Source: Chitinophagaceae bacterium (GTDB taxonomy: Bacteria; Bacteroidota; Bacteroidia; Chitinophagales; Chitinophagaceae). From it: a stretch of 5,391 nucleotides of DNA. Every line of letters starts with the position of its first letter. Position 1 is the first letter of the stretch. The stretch is from NCBI GenBank assembly GCA_017882205.1, contig JADGPY010000229.1, forward strand, positions 1 through 5,391, given 5' to 3'. Of the stretch, positions 1 to 5,391 are shown one piece after another. The position numbers and the translations under genes are program-made. The notes under the pieces were generated by a model. The model saw only the letters and a list, made by a program, of their open reading frames with translations. It was not told the DNA's origin and made no database searches.

Positions 1-713
1 ACACTGATGGTATGCTCATAGTGAGCTGAAGGTTTGCCATCCTTTGTACGCACTGTCCAACCATCTGCATCATTAAATACATCCTTTTTACCCATGTTGA
101 TCATAGGCTCAATGGCGATCACAACCCCTTCTTTTAGTTTAGCTCCTGAGCCTCTTTTGCCATAATTAGGTACCTGTGGATCTTCATGCAATTCCCTTCC
201 CAACCCATGGCCTACTAATTCACGAACAATGCCATAGCCATTAAGCCGCTCTGTATGTTGTTGAACTGCATATGAAATATCGCCCACCCGGTTACCGGTT
301 ACCGCTTTCTCAATCCCTTTATACAACGATTCCTTTGTGATTTTCATTAACTGTTTAACTTCCGCGGTCACACCTGTTAGAGCGAAGGTATACGCACTAT
401 CTCCATGAAAGCCGTTTTTGAAAACACCTATGTCAACAGAGATCAAATCGTTTTCTGTTACCTCGCGGTTATTCGGAAAGCCATGAACCACGGCATCATT
501 CACAGAAATGCAGCACGCAAAAGGAAATCCCCGGTAATTTTTAAAGGATGGTATCGCTCCATGATCACGAATGAATTTCTCTGCAGCAATATCGAGTTGC
601 AATGTAGTTATCCCGGGCTTGATTAATGAAGCTACATGGGCAATAGTATCCCCTACCAATAAACAGCTCTGGCGAATCAATTCAATTTCACTCTTAGTTT
701 TATAGTTGATCAT
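1..713 (-). CDS. map: Type I methionine aminopeptidase, 3' end cut off by the window edge
   Basis: Removes the N-terminal methionine from nascent proteins in the cytosol, acting at the ribosome exit. The frame is open from the ATG at 713 to base 1, giving 237 whole codons with no stop; families of this type are about 250-265 residues, so only a short C-terminal piece is missing. All five metal ligands of the E. coli enzyme can be placed: D94 (in VDIG), D105 (in HGDSA), H169 (in VGHGLG), E202 (in AIEPM) and E233 (in YEHT). The active-site histidines H77 and H176 and tryptophan W219 are also present. There is no N-terminal zinc-finger or SH3-like extension, so this is the short bacterial form. 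The start is well fixed because the codon just before ATG is an in-frame TAG. No Shine-Dalgarno is visible. It lies 65 nt after secY, with an intrinsic terminator in the gap, so its expression may be partly uncoupled from the ribosomal genes. Product identity is very secure. Confidence 0.97.
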   Translation of the reverse strand, partial: MINYKTKSEIELIRQSCLLVGDTIAHVASLIKPGITTLQLDIAAEKFIRDHGAIPSFKNYRGFPFACCISVNDAVVHGFPNNREVTENDLISVDIGVFKNGFHGDSAYTFALTGVTAEVKQLMKITKESLYKGIEKAVTGNRVGDISYAVQQHTERLNGYGIVRELVGHGLGRELHEDPQVPNYGKRGSGAKLKEGVVIAIEPMINMGKKDVFNDADGWTVRTKDGKPSAHYEHTIS

Positions 714-777
714 CTATCTTGTATAAAAAATGCCCTGACTGTTTGGCCAGGGCAATATTGTAATGTAGAAAATTCAT
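700..777 (-). CDS. Possible 25-codon leader ORF running through the terminator into map (speculative)
   Basis: An ATG lies one base after the secY TAA stop and opens a 25-codon frame beginning MNFLHYNIAL and ending YKIDDQL, with TAA at 702-700. It spans the whole secY-map terminator and ends 14 nt inside map in a different frame. The sequence resembles no family I know. Its position would allow a ribosome finishing secY to restart here and cross the hairpin. A frame of this length can easily occur by chance and no ribosome binding site is visible, so this is a hypothesis and not an established gene. Confidence 0.15.
   Translation of the reverse strand: MNFLHYNIALAKQSGHFLYKIDDQL
725..754 (-). 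terminator. Intrinsic terminator between secY and map
   Basis: Read in the direction of transcription, TGCCCTG (754-748) pairs perfectly with CAGGGCA (737-731). This is a 7-bp stem with five G-C pairs and a 10-nt loop, followed at once by six T (730-725). The opposite strand has no T-run after the hairpin, so it should work only for minus-strand transcripts. It sits 24 nt after the secY stop and ends 11 nt before the map ATG. It may end the spc transcript or act as a partial attenuator setting how much transcript reaches map and the genes beyond. The form is classic, but efficiency cannot be judged from sequence. Confidence 0.72.
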
Positions 778-778
778 T

Positions 779-2125
779 TTATATATTGCCTGATACCCCT
801 GGCGCTACTGTCTGCCTGCCCTGGATACGACCACTGCTCATCAATCCATCATATTGCCGCATCAGTAATTGGGTTTCGATCTGCTGTAATGTATCCAGTA
901 CCACACCTACCATGATCAGCAAGGATGTTCCGCCAAAGAAGGTTGCAAATCCCTGTGTCACACCCATTCTTTGCGCAATGCCAGGAAGTATGCCGACGAA
1001 TGCGAGCAATACCGCACCTGGCAAGGTGATCCTGTCCATTATAGTACCAATATAATCTGCCGTCGGTTGCCCCGGTTTTACCCCGGGAATAAAGCCATTG
1101 CTGCGCTTAAGGTCATCCGCCATTTGTTTCGGATTAAATATCAGGGCAGTATATAGGAATGTAAATCCAATTACCATAACCGAATAGACCATCATATAAA
1201 TGAAATTCATGTGATTCGTAAAATACTCGGACCAGCCTTTTCCACTTGTCTGGAATCCTGCAAATATGGTTGGAAGAAACATAATTGCCTGCGCAAATAT
1301 GATAGGCATAACACCTGCAGCATTCACTTTTAAAGGGAGGAATTGTCTTGCCCCGCCAAATTGCCTGTTGCCAACTATTTGCTTGGCATAATTCACGGGT
1401 ATTTTTCTAACACCTTGTACTAAAATTATCAGGCCCAAAATAACGGCGATGAGGATGGCTATCTCAACAAGGAATATTAAAAGTCCACCACCACCACGTG
1501 TTTGCTTTGCATAGAATTCCTGCATGAATGATTGTGGCAGTCGTGCAAGGATACCAATCATGATAATGATCGAGGTACCATTACCAAGGCCTTTATCTGT
1601 GATCTTTTCACCAAGCCACATTACAAATAAAGTTCCAACGGTTAGCAGGATCACAGTTGATACAAGAAAGAAATTACCATATGCAGGTAATAAAGCTTCC
1701 CTGTTCGCACTTCTAAGGAATCCGATATAGGCTGCTGCCTGGAATGCTGTTACAATAACAGTCAGGTAACGTGTCCATTGGTTGATCTTCTTTCTTCCGC
1801 TATCTCCTTCTTTCTGAATCTTTGAAATCTGCGGAACCAGGATTGTCATCAACTGCATGAAAATGGAGGCAGAGATATAAGGCATGATACCCAATGCAAA
1901 AATGGATGCTTTTGAAAAAGCCCCACCAACAAATGCATCCAGCAAACCTAACATTCCGCTCTTGGTGCTGTTAGCTAAATTGGTCAGTTTATTCGGATCA
2001 ATTCCCGGAAGAACGATATGCGAACCAACACGATACACCAGGATAAGAAACAGCGTCGTAATGATTTTACCGCGCAACTCCTCGATGTTCCAGATATTCT
2101 TTAATGTCTTTAAAAACTTCTTCAC
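779..2125 (-). CDS. secY: Protein translocase subunit SecY
   Basis: Forms the central membrane pore of the SecYEG translocon, which passes unfolded proteins across or into the inner membrane with SecA or the ribosome. The 448-residue product matches the family size (about 430-450) and shows about ten hydrophobic segments, near residues 21-39, 70-92, 117-137, 149-171, 183-204, 214-237, 270-291, 308-330, 368-388 and 396-415. Family signatures are visible: LGIMPYISASIFMQLM (78-93) in TM2, and WLGEKITDKGLGNGTSI (170-186) after TM4. Cytoplasmic loops carry RKIPVNYAKQ (240-249) and NGFIPGVKPGQ (343-353); the C-terminal tail keeps MRQYDGLM (422-429). In the 343-353 loop, lysine K350 stands where E. 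coli has Arg357. A glycine run, 211-214, lies before TM6. The start is GTG at 2125; the preceding in-frame codon is TAA and the next Met is residue 58, inside the conserved region, so GTG is the only sensible start. It follows rplO by 45 nt, as usual in spc operons. Confidence 0.98.
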   Translation of the reverse strand: MKKFLKTLKNIWNIEELRGKIITTLFLILVYRVGSHIVLPGIDPNKLTNLANSTKSGMLGLLDAFVGGAFSKASIFALGIMPYISASIFMQLMTILVPQISKIQKEGDSGRKKINQWTRYLTVIVTAFQAAAYIGFLRSANREALLPAYGNFFLVSTVILLTVGTLFVMWLGEKITDKGLGNGTSIIIMIGILARLPQSFMQEFYAKQTRGGGGLLIFLVEIAILIAVILGLIILVQGVRKIPVNYAKQIVGNRQFGGARQFLPLKVNAAGVMPIIFAQAIMFLPTIFAGFQTSGKGWSEYFTNHMNFIYMMVYSVMVIGFTFLYTALIFNPKQMADDLKRSNGFIPGVKPGQPTADYIGTIMDRITLPGAVLLAFVGILPGIAQRMGVTQGFATFFGGTSLLIMVGVVLDTLQQIETQLLMRQYDGLMSSGRIQGRQTVAPGVSGNI

Positions 2126-2170
2126 TTAGTAAACTCGTTAATGGTGATAAGAAAGTTGTGTCGCGACCAG

Positions 2171-2620
2171 TTATTTTACAATTTCTACTGTTCCACCTGC
2201 AGCCTCAATAGCACCTTTTGCTTTTTCGCTCATGGCATTTACTTTGAAAGTAACAACCGCTTTAAGTACACCGTTTCCCAGTATTTTAATCCGGTCGGTC
2301 TGGCTGATAAGATTATTAATATATAGGTTCTCGAGACTAAACTCTTTGATACCATATTTTTCTACCAACTGATCTATCTGTCCAAGATTGAAAACTTTAT
2401 ATTCTATGCGATTGTTATTTTTAAATCCACGCTTAGGAAGACGACGCTGGATTGGCATCTGGCCACCTTCGTGCGCCATTTTAATTTTGTAACCAGCACG
2501 GCTTTGTCCACCTTTGTTACCTTTTGTAGAAGTGCCTCCTTTACCGGAAGCTTCACCTCGCCCAATTCGCTTATCTTTGTGTGTAGAGCCTTTCGCGGGT
2601 CTTAAATTGTGTAATTGCAT
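2171..2620 (-). CDS. rplO: 50S ribosomal protein L15
   Basis: L15 binds 23S rRNA and joins late in large-subunit assembly. The product has 149 residues, against 144 in E. coli. The N-terminus (MQLHNLRPAKGS) is followed by the glycine- and basic-rich extended arm, about residues 17-65 (RIGRGEASGKGGTSTKG, then GGQSRAGYK and RRLPKRGFKN), which reaches into the rRNA core. The C-terminal globular part carries the L15 signature around residues 112-147, including ILGNG and VNAMSEKAKGAIEAAGG. The start is ATG at 2620, giving the usual MxLHNL opening. The leader is A-rich with no Shine-Dalgarno. The gene lies 50 nt after rpmD and 45 nt before secY, the canonical order. Confidence 0.98.
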   Translation of the reverse strand: MQLHNLRPAKGSTHKDKRIGRGEASGKGGTSTKGNKGGQSRAGYKIKMAHEGGQMPIQRRLPKRGFKNNNRIEYKVFNLGQIDQLVEKYGIKEFSLENLYINNLISQTDRIKILGNGVLKAVVTFKVNAMSEKAKGAIEAAGGTVEIVK

Positions 2621-2642
2621 CTTAGTTTGATTTTGTACTTAC

Positions 2643-2655
2643 GGGGTATCACCCC
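2643..2655 (-). other. Small GC hairpin in the rpmD-rplO gap
   Basis: GGGGT and ACCCC form a perfect 5-bp stem around a 3-nt loop, 15 nt after the rpmD stop and 22 nt before the rplO ATG. No T-run follows, so it is not a terminator. It could be a small mRNA structure affecting rplO translation or transcript stability. It may equally be chance, although it stands out in an otherwise A/T-rich spacer. Confidence 0.25.
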
Positions 2656-2670
2656 TCGCTTTGAATATAT

Positions 2671-2850
2671 TTACGCTTCTTCCACCTTTACAAGGTGACT
2701 TACTTTCTTAACCATTCCGAGGATCTGTGGAGTTGCTTCAACCTCTTTAGTTGCATGCATTTTCCTCAATCCCAAAGCAAACAGTGTTAATTTCTGACGC
2801 TCCGAACGATCGATTCCGCTTTTTACCTGTGTTATTTTAATCTTTGCCAT
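2671..2850 (-). CDS. rpmD: 50S ribosomal protein L30
   Basis: L30 is a small large-subunit protein that binds 23S rRNA. The gene encodes 59 residues, the same length as E. coli L30. It opens MAKIKITQVKSGIDRSERQK, followed by the family's typical LxALGLRKM pattern (residues 25-31, FALGLRK, then M31). It continues with the ATPQILGMVKKVSHLVKVEE segment (40-58), which corresponds to the usual 'T-P-x-I-x-G-M-V/I-x-x-V-x-H-L-V' ending. The stop is TAA at 2673-2671. It sits between rpsE (15 nt upstream) and rplO (50 nt downstream), its fixed place in the spc operon. Some bacteria lack rpmD; it is intact here. The leader reads ACTTAATAATAATG, with no Shine-Dalgarno. Confidence 0.97.
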   Translation of the reverse strand: MAKIKITQVKSGIDRSERQKLTLFALGLRKMHATKEVEATPQILGMVKKVSHLVKVEEA

Positions 2851-2865
2851 TATTATTAAGTTGAT

Positions 2866-3384
2866 CTAACCGTTGAATACTTTCTTTAATGAAATGTTCC
2901 TTGTTTTAGCTACACTTATTGGTTCACGTAAGGCTGCAAGCGCTTTTACTGTAGCCTTCACCACATTGTGTGGATTGGCTGAGCCAAGAGATTTTGCCAA
3001 TACATCCGTAATACCAGCACTCTCAAGAACTGCACGCATACTGCCTCCGGCAATAACACCAGTACCGTGGGCGGCAGGCTTTATAAATACTTTGGCGGCA
3101 CCTTCCTTGCTCCATTGCTCATGAGGAATGGTACCATGCATAACAGGAACCCTGATCAGGCTCTTCTTTGCATCATCAATTCCTTTTAATATCGCTTCCT
3201 GAACTTCTTTTGCTTTACCCAGGCCATGACCAACAACCCCGTTCCCATTTCCAACCACTACCAGGGCTGAGAAACTGAATGCGCGACCACCTTTTGTTGT
3301 TTTTACCACACGATTGATCGAAACTACCTTTTCTTTTAGCTCCAGGTCGCTACCTTTGATCCTGCTTTGAATTCCTTTAGACAT
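2866..3384 (-). CDS. rpsE: 30S ribosomal protein S5
   Basis: S5 binds 16S rRNA near the decoding region and the mRNA entry channel; it affects accuracy, and the family is the target of spectinomycin-resistance mutations. The product is 172 residues, against 167 in E. coli. The N-terminal double-stranded RNA-binding-like domain (about 15-80) holds the signature VVKTTKGGRAFSFSALVVVG (26-45) and then GNGNGVVGHGLGKAKEV (45-61). The K31-G33 loop that contacts h34 in the family looks normal, with no deletion suggestive of spectinomycin resistance. The C-terminal domain (about 90-165) contains PAAHGTGVIAGGSMRAVLE (103-121) and GSANPHNVVKAT (134-145). The stop is TAG, unlike the TAA of the other genes here. 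It is 18 nt after rplR and 15 nt before rpmD. Confidence 0.98.
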   Translation of the reverse strand: MSKGIQSRIKGSDLELKEKVVSINRVVKTTKGGRAFSFSALVVVGNGNGVVGHGLGKAKEVQEAILKGIDDAKKSLIRVPVMHGTIPHEQWSKEGAAKVFIKPAAHGTGVIAGGSMRAVLESAGITDVLAKSLGSANPHNVVKATVKALAALREPISVAKTRNISLKKVFNG

Positions 3385-3402
3385 GTATAACGATTTACGA
3401 TT

Positions 3403-3756
3403 TTAAAATTCCAGGCCACCTTCCCTGGCGCCTTCAGCAACGGCTTTTACACGACCATGATAAATATACCCACCACGATCAAATACTACAGTTTTTATTC
3501 CTAATTCACCAGCTTTTCTTGCTACAGCAGCTCCAACGAGTTTGCTTTTTTCAACCTTGCTCACTTTTTGCGCAACAATATCCTTCTCTTTCGAAGATGC
3601 AGATGCCAGGGTGCTACCATTCTCGTCATTAATGAGCTGAACATAGATATCCAAATTACTTCTGAAAACGCTTAACCTGGGCTTTGTTGAGGAACCACTG
3701 ATCTTTTTGCGAATCCGGTAACGGATCTTTTCTCTTGCACTGCTTTTTGCATTCAT
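3403..3756 (-). CDS. rplR: 50S ribosomal protein L18
   Basis: L18 binds 5S rRNA and, with L5, helps dock it in the central protuberance. The product is 117 residues, the same length as in E. coli. The basic N-terminus (residues 8-34, with REKIRYRIRKKI and KPRLSVFRSN) is the flexible RNA-binding arm. The C-terminal 5S-binding motif FDRGGYIYHGRVKAVAEGAR spans 92-111 and the protein ends GGLEF, as is normal. The ATG at 3756 follows an A-rich leader; a GGAG lies 17 nt upstream, too far to act as an ordinary Shine-Dalgarno. It is 59 nt after rplF and 18 nt before rpsE. Confidence 0.98.
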   Translation of the reverse strand: MNAKSSAREKIRYRIRKKISGSSTKPRLSVFRSNLDIYVQLINDENGSTLASASSKEKDIVAQKVSKVEKSKLVGAAVARKAGELGIKTVVFDRGGYIYHGRVKAVAEGAREGGLEF

Positions 3757-3815
3757 TTTGTTTTATTTTATATCTCCGATTTTGCGGAAACTTATTGATT
3801 GATTAACGAGATAAA

Positions 3816-4370
3816 TTATTTTCCAGCAGACTTACCAGCTTTTCTTCTCAGTACTTCACCAGCGAATTTCACCCCCTTTCCTTTGTATGGTTCAGGCTTA
3901 CGCATGCTGCGGATTTTTGCAGCCACCTGGCCCAACAATTGTTTATCTATGCTTTCCAGGAGGATCATCGGGTTCTGCCCTTTCTCTTGTGAAGTAGTTA
4001 CTTTTAATTCTTTTGGTATTTCAATAACTATATTATGTGAAAATCCCAAAGCAAGATCAAGTAAATTACCCTGATTGCTCGCTTTATAACCAACACCCAC
4101 CAATTCAAGTTTTTTACTATACCCTTCTGTAACCCCCTTTACCATATTGTTCACCAAAGAACGATAAAGGCCGTGCATAGCGCGATGACGAATCTGGTCT
4201 GTAGGACGAGCTAATGCTACCTTACCATCTTTCACTTCAACCTTAATATCTCTGTCAACAAACTGCTTCAATTCCCCTTTTGGACCTTTAACAGTAACCA
4301 CATTATCCTCCCCAACCTGAACAGTAACACCACTTGTGATCGTTACGGGATTCTTTCCAATTCTAGACAT
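3816..4370 (-). CDS. rplF: 50S ribosomal protein L6
   Basis: L6 binds 23S rRNA near the sarcin-ricin loop, at the factor-binding site. The product is 184 residues (E. coli 177) and has the two repeated L6 folds. The first covers about 1-82 (MSRIGKNPVTI; VTVKGPKGELKQ at 25-36; HRAMHGLYRSLVNNMVKGV at 62-80). The second covers about 83-184 (LELVGVGYKAS at 88-98). The family signature PEPYKGKGVKFAGEVLRRK is at 159-177 and the basic tail ends KAGKSAGK. The start is ATG at 4370, giving the standard MSRIGKxP opening. It is 15 nt after rpsH and 59 nt before rplR. No Shine-Dalgarno is visible in the AT-rich leader. Confidence 0.98.
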   Translation of the reverse strand: MSRIGKNPVTITSGVTVQVGEDNVVTVKGPKGELKQFVDRDIKVEVKDGKVALARPTDQIRHRAMHGLYRSLVNNMVKGVTEGYSKKLELVGVGYKASNQGNLLDLALGFSHNIVIEIPKELKVTTSQEKGQNPMILLESIDKQLLGQVAAKIRSMRKPEPYKGKGVKFAGEVLRRKAGKSAGK

Positions 4371-4385
4371 CGTCGATTTATTTAA

Positions 4386-4784
4386 TTAATAGATGTTACA
4401 TAAAACCTCACCGCCAACATTCTGAGCTTTAGCTTCTTTATCTGTCATTACTCCTTTAGAAGTTGATACAATGGCAATACCTAAGCCATTTTTCACACGC
4501 TTAAATTCATCCGGCTTTGCATAGGTTCTAAGACCCGGGCGACTAACTCTTTCCAGGCTTTGAATTGCCGGAATTTTAGTAGATGGATCATACTTCAGGG
4601 CAATTTTTATCATTCCCTGCTTATTATCATCTTCAAATTTGTATTTCAGGATATATCCTTTATCATACAGAATTTCAGTCAGACGCTTCTTAAGGCCACT
4701 TGCAGGAATCTCAACCATCCTGTGATTTGCCATCTGGGCATTCCGAATTCTTGTTAAAAAATCTGCTATCGGATCAGTAACCAT
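4386..4784 (-). CDS. rpsH: 30S ribosomal protein S8
   Basis: S8 is a primary 16S rRNA binder that organises the platform of the small subunit. In E. coli it also represses the spc operon by binding an rRNA-like site near the start of rplE; that position is outside this window, so it cannot be checked. The product is 132 residues (E. coli 130). It opens VTDPIADFLTRIRNAQ (2-17), and the C-terminal signature GLGIAIVSTSKGVMTDKEA (100-118) contains the RNA-binding STSKG loop. The end GGEVLCNIY is typical. The ATG at 4784 has an AT-rich leader with no Shine-Dalgarno. The 73-nt gap from rpsN is the longest between intact genes here and contains a palindromic hairpin. rplF follows after 15 nt. Confidence 0.98.
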   Translation of the reverse strand: MVTDPIADFLTRIRNAQMANHRMVEIPASGLKKRLTEILYDKGYILKYKFEDDNKQGMIKIALKYDPSTKIPAIQSLERVSRPGLRTYAKPDEFKRVKNGLGIAIVSTSKGVMTDKEAKAQNVGGEVLCNIY

Positions 4785-4834
4785 TGTAAATTATATTGAA
4801 AAAATTAATATTATTATTCTTGTTCTGTCTGTGG

Positions 4835-4857
4835 AGACGTAGCTTGTCTCTACGTCT
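4835..4857. repeat. Perfect 8-bp palindromic hairpin (dispersed-repeat-like) in the rpsN-rpsH gap
   Basis: AGACGTAG (4835-4842) and CTACGTCT (4850-4857) are exact reverse complements around a 7-nt loop. The right arm abuts the rpsN stop codon. In the transcript the hairpin is followed by CTCCACAGACAG and not a T-run, so it is not an intrinsic terminator. The words GAGACGTAG and TTGTCTCTACGTC resemble short dispersed palindromic repeats that I recall from Bacteroidota and cyanobacterial genomes; this is memory, not a search. It could be an inserted repeat copy, or a hairpin protecting the 3' end of the rpsN message. The base pairing is certain; the repeat identity is not. Confidence 0.5.
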
Positions 4858-5127
4858 TTACCAGCTTGCCTTCCTTACCCCCGGAATCTTTCCTTGCAAA
4901 GCCATGTCACGGAAAACGTTTCTTGATATTCCAAAATGCCTTAAGTAACCACGGGGACGCCCGGTAAGATGGCAACGATTTTTCAACCTTACAGGAGAAG
5001 CATTCTTAGGAAGAAGATCCAATGCTTTATAATCACCAGCGGCTTTTAACGCGGCTCTTCTCTCGGCATATTTTGCAACGATCTTTTCACGCTTTCTTTG
5101 CCTTGCTTTAACTGACTCTTTGGCCAT
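4858..5127 (-). CDS. rpsN: 30S ribosomal protein S14, zinc-free 89-residue form
   Basis: S14 joins late in assembly of the 30S head and contacts 16S rRNA. The product is 89 residues. It has a very basic helical N-terminus (MAKESVKARQRKREKIVAKY) and the C-terminal family signature NRCHLTGRPRGYLRHFGISR (50-69), then NVFRDMA and the standard KASW ending. It has only one cysteine (C52), so it lacks the two CxxC pairs of the roughly 61-residue zinc-binding type. It is the zinc-independent type, shorter than the 101-residue E. coli protein and similar in length to the zinc-free paralogue of Bacillus. The ATG at 5127 has the A-rich leader ACTAAAAAGAATACAATT with no clear Shine-Dalgarno. It is 25 nt after rplE. 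Confidence 0.98.
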   Translation of the reverse strand: MAKESVKARQRKREKIVAKYAERRAALKAAGDYKALDLLPKNASPVRLKNRCHLTGRPRGYLRHFGISRNVFRDMALQGKIPGVRKASW

Positions 5128-5152
5128 AATTGTATTCTTTTTAGTGCTGTTA

Positions 5153-5391
5153 TTATTTCTTAATGTTCTTGAAAGGCATACCTAATTCTTTAAGCAATTC
5201 AAATGCTTCTTCATTGGTGTTTGCGGTTGTTACAAACGTAATATCAAGCCCGGTGATCTTGTTTACCTTATCAATATCGATCTCAGGGAAAATGATCTGC
5301 TCTGTAACACCCAGGGTATAATTTCCCCGGCCATCAAATGATTTATCACTGATGCCTTTGAAATCGCGCACACGTGGCAGTGATACAGAAA
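5153..5391 (-). CDS. rplE: 50S ribosomal protein L5, C-terminal part only
   Basis: L5 binds 5S rRNA and the P-site tRNA elbow in the central protuberance. Only the last 78 codons and the TAA stop are in the window; the full protein is about 180 residues, so the 5' part lies beyond base 5391. The visible part reads SVSLPRVRDFKGIS, then SFDGRGNYTLGVTEQIIFPE and the GLDITFVTTA strand, a clear match to the L5 C-terminal domain. A GTG at 5371 could be taken for a start, but the frame stays open upstream and encodes the conserved LPRVRDF motif, so that GTG is an internal valine (the V of PRVRDF). rpsN follows after 25 nt. Confidence 0.97.
   Translation of the reverse strand, partial: SVSLPRVRDFKGISDKSFDGRGNYTLGVTEQIIFPEIDIDKVNKITGLDITFVTTANTNEEAFELLKELGMPFKNIKK

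Noticed and set aside
405..626. Plus-strand open frame of 73 codons
   Set aside because: It lies wholly antisense to map, whose metal-binding residues are coded on the other strand here; its translation looks like no family.
786..1055. Plus-strand frames inside secY (also 971-1156, 1524-1730 and 1884-2129)
   Set aside because: They are antisense shadows of a fully conserved secY; the predicted peptides are unlike known proteins.
2160..2167. 8-bp palindrome GTCGCGAC in the rplO-secY gap
   Set aside because: It has no loop, no T-run and no second copy; most simply chance.
2141..2326. Plus-strand frame over the rplO 3' end and the rplO-secY gap (and those at 2873-3124, 3799-4074 and 4560-4757)
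   Set aside because: They overlap conserved ribosomal-protein codons on the minus strand and have no supporting start signal or recognisable product.
3772..3811. ATCTC/GAGAT inverted repeat in the rplF-rplR gap
   Set aside because: Only 5 bp with a loop of about 30 nt; too weak to support a structure.
5233..5240. TACGTTTG on the minus strand, resembling the Bacteroidota -7 box
   Set aside because: It is inside the conserved L5 coding segment DITFV, and no clear TTTG box lies at the right distance.
5153..5371. Short independent gene starting at the GTG at 5371
   Set aside because: The frame is open through to the window edge and encodes the conserved L5 LPRVRDF motif upstream, so this is the tail of rplE.

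Overview
The window is one continuous stretch of a bacterial ribosomal-protein operon, all on the minus strand. It is the distal part of the spc operon followed by the start of the next gene block. In transcription order (high to low coordinates) it holds rplE (3' end only), rpsN, rpsH, rplF, rplR, rpsE, rpmD, rplO, secY and map (5' part only; its 3' end lies beyond base 1). rpmD encodes only 59 residues. map and rplE are both cut by the window edges. The plus strand carries only shadow ORFs.

The sequence suggests a member of the Bacteroidota, probably near Chitinophagaceae; this is inference, not a database match. The reasons are moderate-to-low GC, leaders that are A/T-rich with no recognisable Shine-Dalgarno in front of any of the eight starts examined, an 89-residue zinc-free S14, and secY followed directly by map with no adk between them.

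Layout: 5391-4386 holds the L5 tail, S14 and S8, with a perfect 8-bp palindromic hairpin in the S14-S8 gap. 4370-2171 holds L6, L18, S5, L30 and L15 with gaps of 15-59 nt. 2125-779 holds SecY, opening on GTG. 778-714 is a short gap with a good intrinsic terminator pointing in the direction of transcription. 713-1 holds type I methionine aminopeptidase, with all five metal ligands present.

The genes work together in making and maturing proteins. Six 50S/30S proteins plus the L5 tail and L30 build the ribosome, SecY forms the membrane channel that receives nascent chains, and Map removes the initiator methionine at the exit tunnel.

I see no new biological system here. The points worth checking are regulatory: the terminator between secY and map, a 25-codon reading frame running through that terminator into the map start, and a dispersed-repeat-like palindrome next to the rpsN stop codon.
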